DNA of 64,000 nucleotides from Gammaproteobacteria bacterium (GCA_016707425.1 JADJHU010000005.1:69044-133043); one strand, 5' to 3'; shown: positions 9,010 through 16,430, numbered from the stretch's first letter. Translations and numbers: made by a program. Notes: generated from the letters alone by a model not told the origin.

Positions 9010-9284
9010 GAGCTCTCATACGACTCTCTAGTGGATGCTTGATCGTTCACTGACACCTTGGTTTGCGTTGAACCAGCGCGGATAAATAATTGATTTCACT
9101 ATGGTGTTCTCTCTGACTCCCATAGGTCAAACGGGGAAAAGAGATGGCTGTGGAGCGGAAGACGACCATGAACGACCATTTGGGCAATGCGCCACCCGGA
9201 GCACGGGTGATCACAGTCAATGACACACCCATTTACACCCATTCCTGGGGCAAGGCGATCCGCCATGCGGCGAATGGTGCCCAC
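9010..9284. other. Intergenic stretch without a recognisable gene
   Basis: Open frames here are short, overlap each other and show no family similarity I recognise. Part of the stretch (about 8980-9130) is visibly more AT-rich than its neighbours, as expected for transferred or regulatory DNA. It separates the divergent Doc and Fic promoters. Confidence 0.4.
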
Positions 9285-9346
9285 ATTCACCGCATAAGAT
9301 GCGGTGAATGATTTGCGCGTGCGGAGATTGCAACCATAATCTCCGC
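9285..9346 (+). promoter_or_regulatory. Two perfect hairpins directly upstream of a fic gene
   Basis: ATTCACCGCAT (9285-9295) is followed after 3 bases by its exact inverse ATGCGGTGAAT (9299-9309). A second inverted repeat, GCGGAGATT (9321-9329) and AATCTCCGC (9338-9346), ends exactly at the ATG of the fic gene. The second stem would cover the ribosome-binding region, where no good Shine-Dalgarno is seen. They may be operators, an RNA switch on translation, or both. Confidence 0.5.
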
Positions 9347-10471
9347 ATGAATAGCGGCGACTACAAATACATCTGGCAGGCCAGCGACTGGCCGGCTTGG
9401 CGCTTCGACCTGGCGGCACTGGCTGGACCCATGGCCGAGGTCAGTCGTGCCCAAGGTCTCTTGATGGGGCGTCTGGCCGACGTCGGCATGGCCTTACGCG
9501 ACCATGCGAGCCTCGCGGCGCTCACCGAGGACGTGGTCAAGACCAGTGAGATCGAGGGCGAGCGGCTCAACGTCGAATCCGTGCGCTCGTCCATCGCCCG
9601 CAGGCTGAGCGTGGACATCGGCGCGCTCGCTCCGGTCGATCGCCACGTCGAGGGTGTGGTCGAGATGGCACTCGACGCCACAGCCAACTGTCATGCGCTG
9701 GTGTCGCGTGAACGTCTGTTCGGCTGGCACGCCGCGCTGTTTCCCACCGGCTACTCTGGTCTTTCCAAGATCAAGGTCGGCGGCTGGCGAGACGATGCCA
9801 GTGGGCCGATGCGGGTGGTGTCCGGCCCCATCGCTCGCCAGCGCGTGCATTTCGAGGCGCCGCCCGCCGATCGTTTGGAGTCTGAGACAAGTCGATTCCT
9901 GGACTGGCTCAATAGCGCATCAAGCGAACCGCCGCTGCTCAAGGCTGGCCTCGGGCATCTTTGGTTCGTCACCTTGCACCCGTTCGACGATGGCAATGGC
10001 CGTATCGCCCGGGCCATCGGCGATCTGCTGCTGGCGCGTGCCGACGGCAGCCCGCAGCGTTTCTACAGTTTGTCGGCGCAGATCCAGCGCGAACGCAAGG
10101 CCTACTACGACATCCTGGAGCGGACGCAGAAGCGGTCGATGGACGTCACCGAGTGGCTTGCGTGGTTCCTCGATACCCTCCATCGCGCCGTCGACCAGGC
10201 ACAGCACATGCTCGATGCCGTGCTGACCAAGGCGCGGTTCTGGCAGCGCTGGGCGACCACGCCATTGAGCGAGCGACAGGTGCAGTTGCTGAACAGGTTG
10301 CTCGACGGTTTCGAGGGCAAGCTCACAAGCAGCAAGTGGGCGGCCATTGCCAAGTGTTCACCAGACACGGCGCTGCGCGACATCAACGATCTGCTGACGC
10401 GGGGCGTGCTGCGCAAATCGGATGCGGGCGGGCGCAGCACCAGCTACGAGCTGAACGATCTGCCGGAGTAG
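9347..10471 (+). CDS. Fic family protein with DUF4172-type N-terminus (class II, self-inhibited)
   Basis: A 374-residue Fic protein. The N-terminal KYIWQASDWPAWRFD is the DUF4172 signature. The inhibitory helix motif TSEIEG lies at residues 66-71, upstream of the catalytic HPFDDGNGR at 211-219, so this is a class II enzyme expected to AMPylate protein hydroxyls using ATP and to be held inactive by its own Glu. The C-terminal about 90 residues (LSERQVQLLNRLLDGF, then CSPDTALRDINDLLTRGVL) form a winged helix. I chose the ATG at 9347 because the family begins close to the YIW motif. No antitoxin gene is needed or seen next to it. The target is unknown. Confidence 0.9.
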   Translation: MNSGDYKYIWQASDWPAWRFDLAALAGPMAEVSRAQGLLMGRLADVGMALRDHASLAALTEDVVKTSEIEGERLNVESVRSSIARRLSVDIGALAPVDRHVEGVVEMALDATANCHALVSRERLFGWHAALFPTGYSGLSKIKVGGWRDDASGPMRVVSGPIARQRVHFEAPPADRLESETSRFLDWLNSASSEPPLLKAGLGHLWFVTLHPFDDGNGRIARAIGDLLLARADGSPQRFYSLSAQIQRERKAYYDILERTQKRSMDVTEWLAWFLDTLHRAVDQAQHMLDAVLTKARFWQRWATTPLSERQVQLLNRLLDGFEGKLTSSKWAAIAKCSPDTALRDINDLLTRGVLRKSDAGGRSTSYELNDLPE

Positions 10472-10554
10472 CTGCGTTCCCGGGAATTGCCTTGGCTCAC
10501 GCGCGGAACAGCGCCTTCATGGACTCCTGCCAACTCATTCGGAAGGAGACCAAG

Positions 10555-10593
10555 ATGGAAGGTTCCCAAGTTTACGAATGCTTGTGTGGGTAG
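10555..10593 (+). other. 12-codon mini open frame behind a strong ribosome-binding site
   Basis: GGAAGGAGA at 10541-10549 precedes an ATG at 10555 that reads MEGSQVYECLCG and then stops. It ends just before the convergent ParE stop. It is probably the decapitated start of a lost gene, or chance. Nothing supports a functional peptide. Confidence 0.2.
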
Positions 10594-10600
10594 CTGCGGG

Positions 10601-10942
10601 TCAAGCGCCCAGAAGTCGCCGTGCCAGCACAGACTGCATGTCCCGGCGCCCATCGACGATCAGGTAGATCACGACCTGGCTGCCCAGGACGCGATAGATC
10701 ACCCGGTAGGGCTTGAACGACGTCTGACGGTATTCCTTGATGCCCAGCGCCACGAGCTGCTTGGGGTAGCTCCCGCGCTCAGGGAATTGGGCTAGCCCCT
10801 CCACGACCTCCGTCAAACGGTCGAGAACGTCGTTGGCTTTGGCCACACTGTCGAACTCGGAGATGTAGTCGTGAATGGACTCCAGGTCCGCCTCTGCGCC
10901 TTGGGTGAGCAGAACCTCGTAACGCGTTGGCCTGCCCACCAT
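10601..10942 (-). CDS. ParE/RelE family toxin
   Basis: A 113-residue protein of the ParE/RelE fold. LLTQGAEADLESIHDYISE is the N-terminal helical hairpin and YRVIYRVLGSQVVIYLIVDGRRD is the beta-sheet core with conserved Arg residues. The C-terminal DMQSVLARRLLGA helix suggests ParE, a gyrase poison, rather than an RNase, since no clear RelE catalytic set is visible. The start overlaps the antitoxin stop in an ATGA, which couples their synthesis. Confidence 0.87.
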   Translation of the reverse strand: MVGRPTRYEVLLTQGAEADLESIHDYISEFDSVAKANDVLDRLTEVVEGLAQFPERGSYPKQLVALGIKEYRQTSFKPYRVIYRVLGSQVVIYLIVDGRRDMQSVLARRLLGA

Positions 10943-11217
10943 CAGGCCGTGGTCTGCTTCGCACGCAGGCGCGCCACCACTTCAGCGGCCGGCTTGAGCC
11001 GACCGGCCTCGACATCCTGCTGGCCGAGTGCCAAGATTTTTAACAGGGCCAAAGTCTCCTGCGTTTCCTCGAAGGAGGCTACATCCTGCAGCACGGCCTT
11101 GGCTTCCCCGTTCTGCGTGATGACCAAGGGTTCCCGCTGTTCGGCCAGGTGGATGAGTACCTCGGCGGCGTTGGCCTTGAGGTAACTGATGGGCTTGACT
11201 TGGGATGAGTAGCGCAT
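10942..11217 (-). CDS. Phd/YefM family antitoxin
   Basis: A 91-residue antitoxin. The N-terminus SYLKANAAEVLIHLAE, then REPLVITQNGEAKAVLQD, is the Phd/YefM DNA-binding fold. The C-terminus (LKPAAEVVARLRAKQ) is the flexible toxin-neutralising part. It is the first gene of the pair, preceded by an AGGA at a 9-base spacing and by a promoter whose -10 box lies within a perfect inverted repeat (11240-11257). Autorepression together with the ParE-like toxin is expected. Confidence 0.88.
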   Translation of the reverse strand: MRYSSQVKPISYLKANAAEVLIHLAEQREPLVITQNGEAKAVLQDVASFEETQETLALLKILALGQQDVEAGRLKPAAEVVARLRAKQTTA

Positions 11218-11239
11218 GGCCTTGTTCCTGAGATCGACC

Positions 11240-11275
11240 AGGACTGAATATAGTCCTTTATCAGTCTTGTTGCAA
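11240..11275 (-). promoter_or_regulatory. Promoter and operator of the YefM-ParE module
   Basis: On the minus strand TTGCAA (11275-11270) and TATATT (11252-11247) are 17 bases apart, a good sigma-70 promoter. The perfect inverted repeat AGGACT-gaatat-AGTCCT at 11240-11257 covers the -10 box, as expected for an autoregulated antitoxin. Confidence 0.6.
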
Positions 11276-11743
11276 CCTGCAGTGCAGCTGCGCGCTCAAC
11301 CATCCAAAACCCACGCGCTCCTGCTCCAGCCTTAGCCTTGGCTGGATCCGATCGAATCGGAGGTCGTCGTAGACAGCCTGCTCGTCGGTGGTGAGCCGCG
11401 ACAAGTCGTGGCGCGCTGGCTCGGGCTCCTCGCCCCAGTGCGCGCGATGCACTCGCAGGGTCTCCCGGTCCATGAGTAACGACCCCGCGTGCGGAAAATA
11501 GCCACGCAGTTGGTCGAGGATGGCGAAACCGTGGGTGTCGATGTCGCCCCAGTAGTGCAGCCGGCATCGATGTAGCCACGCAGCGCGCGCCAGCGCCTCC
11601 CAACCGTAGCCAGCGCCGAAAACGACGATTGCCTGCGGCACCTGCGGGAAGGCGAGGAAGTTGGTTTCGTTCTCAGTGATGAAAACGCGCTCCACCGGCA
11701 GCGCCAGGTCGGCGAAGCTCGCAGCGTCCAGCGTGACGTCAGA
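11261..11743 (-). pseudogene. C-terminal fragment of a JetD-like protein (DUF2220, Wadjet subunit D)
   Basis: The last about 160 residues of a JetD-type protein. RVFITENETNFLAFP and LHYWGDIDTHGFAILDQLR are the conserved toprim-like core: the Glu of TENE and the DIDTHG motif are the metal-binding residues of the Wadjet nuclease subunit. LLMDRETLRVHRAHWG and RLRLEQERVGFGWL also match. The N-terminal DUF3322 half is missing, and the reading frame runs in from an ISL3 transposase fragment, so it is not a native start. No JetA, JetB or JetC gene lies near. In an intact system JetD cleaves plasmid DNA loop-extruded by the JetABC SMC complex; this copy is a remnant. Confidence 0.75.
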
Positions 11744-12437
11744 CAGGTGCTCGGCGCAGCCCTTGATGAACGCCGGCGACATGTCGATGCTGACAGAGGT
11801 GACCTGTTCGGTGTCGCAGCCGCGGCCCTGCAGTTCGGCCGTGAGCTGGGCAATCGAGTCGGCGCCGTGACCCTCGGCAACCGCTACTACGCAGCGGTCG
11901 CTCGCATCGGCAGCCAAGCTGATGTAGTCATGTCCGCGCGCCTTGGAGGTCTCGTCGATGGCCAGTTCGTGCACTGCCGACAGGTCCGTCTGGGCGAGGG
12001 CCAGATCAACGTAGCGCACACACACACACACACAGCGCGGCGACACGGTGGCGACTCTCGCCGACCAAGCGCCCCGCCGCAGCAAAGGTCATCTGTTGGC
12101 ACAGCATCAGCACCATGGCCTCAAACAGCAGCGTGAAGCCAGAGAGCTTGGCAGCCCACGGTGGATCGACTTGGCGGACGCTGCCATCGGGCAGCTTGAC
12201 CCGCGGAACGCGCACTTCCAGGAAGCACTCGTGCTGGAAGAAGTTCAGGTGCCGGTAGCGTTTAGCAACGGTGTCGTGGACCGGGTGCTGGCCATCCACG
12301 CCAGCGAGCGCAAAGCGGCTGCCGGCAACGAAATCCACGCGGATGGTGAGCGTCTTGGGCGCCGCATCAAAATCCGCGCCCGTCACCTGCCACGGCGAGG
12401 AAACCCCCAGCGCAGCCTCGAACAGCTTGTCTGTCAT
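11744..12437 (-). pseudogene. ISL3 family transposase, truncated and frameshifted
   Basis: The start at 12437 reads TDKLFEAALGVSSPWQV, and RHLNFFQHECFLEVRVPRV follows, both typical of the ISL3 N-terminal zinc-ribbon/HTH region. The frame breaks at a (TG)9 tract (12017-12034) and resumes one frame over as RYVDLALAQTDLSAVHELAIDETS, including the first DDE-domain Asp in AIDETS and a further one in SIDMSPAFIKG. The C-terminal about 150 residues are absent, replaced by JetD sequence at about 11743. The element cannot make an active transposase. Its outer end may lie in 12440-12500, but no matching right-end inverted repeat was found. Confidence 0.8.
12017..12034. repeat. Dinucleotide (CA)9 tract in the transposase fragment
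   Basis: Nine CA units (TG on the coding minus strand) lie exactly where the transposase frame breaks. Four units would give an in-frame LCVRYVD, so the present length can be explained as a gain of five units (10 bases). Such tracts slip readily during replication. Confidence 0.85.
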
Positions 12438-12501
12438 GCCCTATCCCGTAGTCGTCACTGCACCAAGGTTACCCACTCAGATTTGAAGAGAGGCAAGAAT
12501 A

Positions 12502-12528
12502 AAGGGCCCGGAGACTATCCGAGCCCTT
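12502..12528. terminator. Stem-loop, possible terminator beside the ISL3 end
   Basis: AAGGGCCCGGA and TCCGAGCCCTT form an 11-bp stem with one mismatch around a GACTA loop. There is only a short T-rich tail on either strand, so termination is possible but weak. It lies between the transposase start and the 3' end of the fic gene. Confidence 0.35.
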
Positions 12529-12616
12529 GTATGTGGTGGCGGACGGTTGACCGCAGAACTGGGTCCTCGGTCGGCCATTTCGGGCTACTGCAAACGAGTG
12601 CGAATTCCCGCGTAAA

Positions 12617-13764
12617 TCACCGCGACAGCAGCTCGACATAGGGCTGGTAGCTGTAGCTCCGGTTCTTCTTCTGCCCGGTCATTTCCGTCACGATACCCAG
12701 GTCTTCCAGTACCTTGACGGCGGCAGTGGCGGTCGGAAAGGTGGTTTCCAGTTTTGCCGCACTCGCTCGATGGTGAAGCGCGGCATCATGGGCAGCAACT
12801 CGAACAGCCGGTAGCTGGCGGGGCTAGCCTTGGAAGCTTCGAGCAGACGGCGTCGATCCGCCGCGATCAGACTGGCAATGACGATGATGCCGCGCTCGGC
12901 GTCACTGGCGGCTGTCACCACGCCTTCGAGAAAGAACGCGACCCAGGACTCCCAGTCGCCCTCGGTGCGGATGATCGAAAGGCGCCGGTAATATTCGGCC
13001 TGATGCTGCTTCAGGTAGCCGCTCAGGTACATCAGAGGCTCGGGCAACAGGCGCCAGTGTTCGAGCAGTGCTGCGATCAGCAGGCGCCCAATGCGACCAT
13101 TGCCGTCGAGGAAGGGGTGGATGGTTTCGAACTGGGCGTGTGCCAGCGCAATCCTGACCAGCGGCGGGAGCGCGCCCGCCTCATCGTGAATGAATTGCTC
13201 CAGGTCACCCAGCAGATCTGCCACCCGGTCGGCCGGCGGCGGCACGAAAGCCGCGTTGCCCGGACGGGTGCCGCCAATCCAGTTCTGGGAACGGCGCAGT
13301 TCCCCGGGTTGCTTGCCGGCACCGCGCACCCCATCGAGCAGGACACGGTGGGCCTCACATAGCAGGCGCACGCTGATGGGCAGTCCATTGGGGTCGCGCA
13401 GGTTGTCCTGTACCAGCCGGAAGGCGCGCAGATAGTTGGTGACTTCCTCGACATCGTCCGTGTTGCTGACGGCGAACCCTGCTTCCTCGTCGAATAGGTC
13501 GGTCAAGGTGGCCTGGGTGCCTTCGATTTGCGAGGTGAGCAGGGCCTCCTTGCGGATGGCGCTGTATAGCAGCCAGTCCACGGACGGCACCAGCCCCGAC
13601 ACCCCGGACAGGCGGGCGAGCGCCAGCTCGGCCTGATGATTCAGGTCGGCAAATGCCTCGGGAGCCAGCGGAGGATTGGCGGGCGGCAGCGGATGTGGAA
13701 CGAAGGCCTGAACCGCTTCGCCCAGCGTCGTCGAGATGGCGTAAGTGCCGGTAGTTCGCTTCAT
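12617..13764 (-). CDS. Fic family protein, class II, with frameshifted C-terminal winged helix
   Basis: As it stands the frame from 13764 gives 358 residues and ends at 12688. The inhibitory motif TSQIEG is at residues 77-82 and the catalytic HPFLDGNGR at 216-224, so it is a self-inhibited AMP-transferase-type Fic protein. The last 20 residues (NWKPPFRPPLPPSRYWK) are out of frame. Adding one A in the run at 12752-12755 restores a normal winged-helix end (VKVLEDLGIVTEMTG, then SYSYQPYVELLSR) that stops at 12617. Catalytic residues are intact, so the truncated form might still act. The whole is related to, but clearly distinct from, the fic gene at 9347. Confidence 0.82.
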
Positions 13765-13776
13765 GGTAAAGCTGTC

Positions 13777-13812
13777 TTTAATGTTACCTCTATTTATTAA
13801 AGCATTCTTTAA
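13777..13812 (-). promoter_or_regulatory. AT-rich promoter region with TTTAA repeats upstream of fic
   Basis: CTTTAA occurs at 13777-13782 and 13807-13812, with the inverse TTAAAG at 13797-13802, in a stretch much richer in A+T than its surroundings. It ends just before the fic start at 13764, so it is the likely promoter and may bind a repressor, perhaps the Fic winged-helix domain itself. Inferred. Confidence 0.4.
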
Positions 13813-13937
13813 TATCGGCTGCCAGCGTTAAAGCAGCCTTTGATCAGAGGGTTCGCCGCCGGCCTACATCGGCCTGTCAGGATGTCTTGCCGGTCGCCGG
13901 GCGGTGCTGCCGCAGAATCGACTTCTTGCGCGGTCGG

Positions 13938-14243
13938 TCATGGCCACCGCCGCTTCCGCATCACGTACTGCCGGTCTGCCCAGGCAAACTGCAAGAACTC
14001 TTTCATGGCTGGCACCTCAGCCGCACCCGCTTGAGCGGTCCGATTGACCGCCCACACGCTGTCGCAAAGCGAGTCAATCACATCGCGTAACGCGGCGATC
14101 AAGGTGACCAGCGCGTAGATGGCGTACTTGGCGGCGGTATCCAGTTCCGCGGCTCGAACGCGCAGCGGCGCTACATTCATCCGTTGCTGCTTGAGATCAC
14201 TCATCAGGCTGGCTGCGGCATCGCCAAACGCAATACCGGCCAT
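13938..14243 (-). CDS. Hypothetical protein, 101 residues
   Basis: I do not recognise the family. The frame contains a plausible amphipathic/hydrophobic stretch (KYAIYALVTLIAALRDVID) that could be a membrane helix or coiled segment, and a basic C-terminus (YVMRKRRWP). The start at 14243 is divergent from, and only 2 bases away from, the next gene's GTG; an internal ATG at 14204 is an alternative. It could be a real island gene or a leftover of a larger one. Confidence 0.4.
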   Translation of the reverse strand: MAGIAFGDAAASLMSDLKQQRMNVAPLRVRAAELDTAAKYAIYALVTLIAALRDVIDSLCDSVWAVNRTAQAGAAEVPAMKEFLQFAWADRQYVMRKRRWP

Positions 14244-14245
14244 CC

Positions 14246-14599
14246 GTGATTACGCCACTGGATGCACCGCAGGCGTTCAAGGACGAGGCAGTGGCCGAGC
14301 GCCGGGAACGGGCCGCCGCCCAGTCCAGCGCGCTCGTGCGCGCCCTCGGGCTTGCGCACCACTGGCAGAACCTGCTCGACGACGGGCGGTTCGCCTCGAT
14401 GACCGAGATCGCGGCGGTCGAGGGAATGGACCCCGGCCGCGCGAGCCGGATCGCCCGGTTGGCGCACCTCGCCCCCGATGTCATCGAAGCCTGCCTCGCG
14501 ACCGACAGCGGCGAGATTGCCCTGGAGCATCTGGTTCGCGGGGGTAGCCTGCCGCTGGACTGGGCGACGCAACGGCAGAAGCTGGCGGCCAGACGCTGA
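14246..14599 (+). CDS. Small helix-turn-helix protein of mobile-element type
   Basis: 117 residues from a GTG start. LGLAHHWQNLLDDGRFASMTEIAAVEGMDPGRASRIARLAHLAPDV matches the small HTH proteins often found beside recombinases and in integrated elements, where a helical pair reads WQ..L..G.Y.S..E.A..E......SR.LRL..LAP. The C-terminus (LPLDWATQRQKLA) fits too. The N-terminal 30 residues are not conserved. It is probably a DNA-binding accessory of a lost mobile element; no recombinase remains next to it. Confidence 0.6.
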   Translation: MITPLDAPQAFKDEAVAERRERAAAQSSALVRALGLAHHWQNLLDDGRFASMTEIAAVEGMDPGRASRIARLAHLAPDVIEACLATDSGEIALEHLVRGGSLPLDWATQRQKLAARR

Positions 14600-14685
14600 T
14601 CGCCGGCGCGGCCGACACCACCGTCTTCGGAGGGTTCCACTCGGTCCTCCATCGGCCGTGGGCTCCTCTTGGGCAGGGTTTCTGA

Positions 14686-14721
14686 TTGACAACCGGTTGC
14701 CAAGACGGGAAACTGGTTGTC
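14686..14721 (+). promoter_or_regulatory. Operator-like inverted repeat with a -35 box upstream of marR
   Basis: TTGACA at 14686-14691 overlaps GACAACCGG (14688-14696), which is repeated in inverse with one change as CTGGTTGTC (14713-14721). The arms are 16 bases apart. The site lies 22 bases upstream of the MarR start, so autoregulation is likely. A convincing -10 box is not visible. Confidence 0.45.
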
Positions 14722-14743
14722 ATTCATATGTCAAGCGCGAGCC

Positions 14744-15208
14744 ATGCGAACCCAAGCTTCTGATGCCCTGACCGAAGTCATCCTCGCTATCTTTCGGACC
14801 AATGGTTTCCTGTTGAGTGCGGGCGACGCCCTGGTCGCCCCTCTAGGGCTAACGAGCGCGCGTTGGCAGGTACTGGGCGCGGTTGCGATGTCCGACAAAC
14901 CGCTGTCGGCGCCGCAAATTGCCGCCGTCATGGGTACCACCCGACAAGGTTCGCAGAAGCAGATCAACCTGCTAGTCGAGGAAGGGTTGCTCGAGGCGCA
15001 GATCAATCCGACCCACAAACGCTCCCCTCTCTTCGTGCTGACCAAGCGAGGACGGAGCACCTACGCCGATCTGGAACGCACCCAGGCGCGATGGGCCAAG
15101 CAACTCGCCAAGGGGCTCTCGATCGAGGACCTGGCTGCGACCACGCGCGTGCTGAAACTCGTCTGCGAACGACTTGAATCCTCCTCCAACCCGAGTACCC
15201 GACCATGA
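14744..15208 (+). CDS. MarR family transcriptional regulator
   Basis: 154 residues. ARWQVLGAVAMSDKPLSAPQIAAVMGTTRQGSQKQINLLVEEGLL is the helix-turn-helix, and NPTHKRSPLFVLTKRG is the wing. I chose the ATG at 14744, where MRTQASDAL begins the conserved helix. Its stop overlaps the start of the next membrane-protein gene (ATGA), and a third membrane protein follows 22 bases later. The regulator therefore probably controls this three-gene unit. The signal it senses is unknown. Confidence 0.85.
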   Translation: MRTQASDALTEVILAIFRTNGFLLSAGDALVAPLGLTSARWQVLGAVAMSDKPLSAPQIAAVMGTTRQGSQKQINLLVEEGLLEAQINPTHKRSPLFVLTKRGRSTYADLERTQARWAKQLAKGLSIEDLAATTRVLKLVCERLESSSNPSTRP

Positions 15209-15645
15209 AACCTCTTGTCCACGCCACGGCCGGTGCGGTCGCCATGCTCTGCATCTTGAGCTTCTGGACCTCGACCGCGATCTCCGAACTGTTTCTGACG
15301 CACGACGCGATCGCCACCGTCAAGCAGGCGATCCTTTATGCGATGTGGGTGTTGATCCCGGCGATGGCGATCACGGGTGGCAGCGGGTTCTCGCTCGCCG
15401 GCGGGCGCTCGGGGCGTCTCGTCGCGAGCAAGAGCAAGCACATGCGGTTCGTTGCCCTGAATGGTTTGCTGATCATGCTGCCGGCCGCCTTCTTTCTGTC
15501 TCGCAAGGCCGCAGCCGGCGAATTCGACACCGTGTTCTACGTGGTGCAGGCAGTGGAACTGCTCGTGGGTGCGGTGCAGCTTGTTCTGATGGGCCTCAAT
15601 TTCCGCGATGGCCTGAGGCTGGCCGGCCGGCTGCGACCCGCCTGA
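15205..15645 (+). CDS. Small integral membrane protein of unknown function
   Basis: 146 residues with about four membrane helices: residues 5-28, 39-60, 82-96 and 108-132. The loop SLAGGRSGRLVASKSKHMRF is positively charged and likely cytoplasmic. It is translationally coupled to the MarR gene upstream and precedes a DUF2269-type gene. I do not recognise a characterised family. The trio suggests a membrane function induced by a small molecule. Confidence 0.72.
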   Translation: MKPLVHATAGAVAMLCILSFWTSTAISELFLTHDAIATVKQAILYAMWVLIPAMAITGGSGFSLAGGRSGRLVASKSKHMRFVALNGLLIMLPAAFFLSRKAAAGEFDTVFYVVQAVELLVGAVQLVLMGLNFRDGLRLAGRLRPA

Positions 15646-15667
15646 TCCTGAGCAGGACGCCCGGGCC

Positions 15668-16243
15668 GTGACCTACAACCTGCCCAAGTTCGTGCACATC
15701 CTGGGCGCCATTCTGATGGGCGCGGGCTTGGTGGGTGTGTGGATGGCCGACCTGCGCTCGCGGCAGTTGCGGGAGTTGCGTCAGTTCGCCGAGGCCGTGC
15801 GCAACATCGCGGTGTCCTACGACGGGCTGGTCGTGCCTGGGGCGGTACTGCTGCTCGCCTCCGGGACCTGGATGATCGTGGAGTTCTACGGCGGATTCGC
15901 GTTCCTCGGCATTCCTTGGCTTACGAGCATGGTGGTCCTGTTTCTCGCCGAATTCATCGAGGGCAACACCGTGACCCGTCTTTACTTCATGCGTCTGCGC
16001 CGCATGACCCGGCGCGCATTGGAGGAAGGGGGCTTCACCCCGGAACTGGAACGCGAGCGCGGAAAGTTGGTGCCATCCTTCACCCACTTCCTCGACCTGC
16101 CCGTGCTCACGTTGATCATCGCCCTGGGAGCGTTGAAACCCGAGTCGTGGACCTTGTTGGTTGCAGGCTCGCTCATCGCCGTCGTGGTGGCTGGCGCGCT
16201 GACGTCCTGGATACCTCGCTTGTACCCGTGGGGCAATGAGTGA
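15668..16243 (+). CDS. DUF2269 family membrane protein
   Basis: 191 residues from a GTG start. KFVHILGAILMGAGLVGVWM opens the first helix, and SYDGLVVPGAVLLLASGTWMI and FTHFLDLPVLTLIIALGALKP follow. The pattern and length match DUF2269 predicted integral membrane proteins, with four to five helices. It is the last gene of the MarR-led operon. The biochemical role is unknown. Confidence 0.75.
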   Translation: MTYNLPKFVHILGAILMGAGLVGVWMADLRSRQLRELRQFAEAVRNIAVSYDGLVVPGAVLLLASGTWMIVEFYGGFAFLGIPWLTSMVVLFLAEFIEGNTVTRLYFMRLRRMTRRALEEGGFTPELERERGKLVPSFTHFLDLPVLTLIIALGALKPESWTLLVAGSLIAVVVAGALTSWIPRLYPWGNE

Positions 16244-16391
16244 CCCATCGGATTCGACGCGAGCCGCTCAAGAGACGGACAGAGAACAGAGAGAGAAATC
16301 GGCGGGTGAAGGCCCTCGGACGGCCGCCAGCGCCGGGGTGCCGCTCAAGAGGCAGGTCCAGGGAACCGCGCCAACACTGGAGGAACGGACG

Positions 16392-16420
16392 AAAAAAAGC
16401 CCAACCGGAAAGGGTTGGGC
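16392..16420 (-). terminator. Rho-independent terminator of ssrA
   Basis: On the minus strand, GCCCAACC (16420-16413) pairs with GGTTGGGC (16406-16399) around a 6-base loop, followed by seven T (16398-16392). It starts 11 bases after the CCA end of tmRNA, so it is clearly the ssrA terminator. Confidence 0.9.
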
Positions 16421-16430
16421 TTTGGGTAAA

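Noticed and set aside
12440..12500. Terminal inverted repeat of the ISL3 element
   Set aside because: GGTTACCCACTCAGATTTGA before the transposase start looks like an IS end, but no matching copy was found on the other side, so the boundary is not called.
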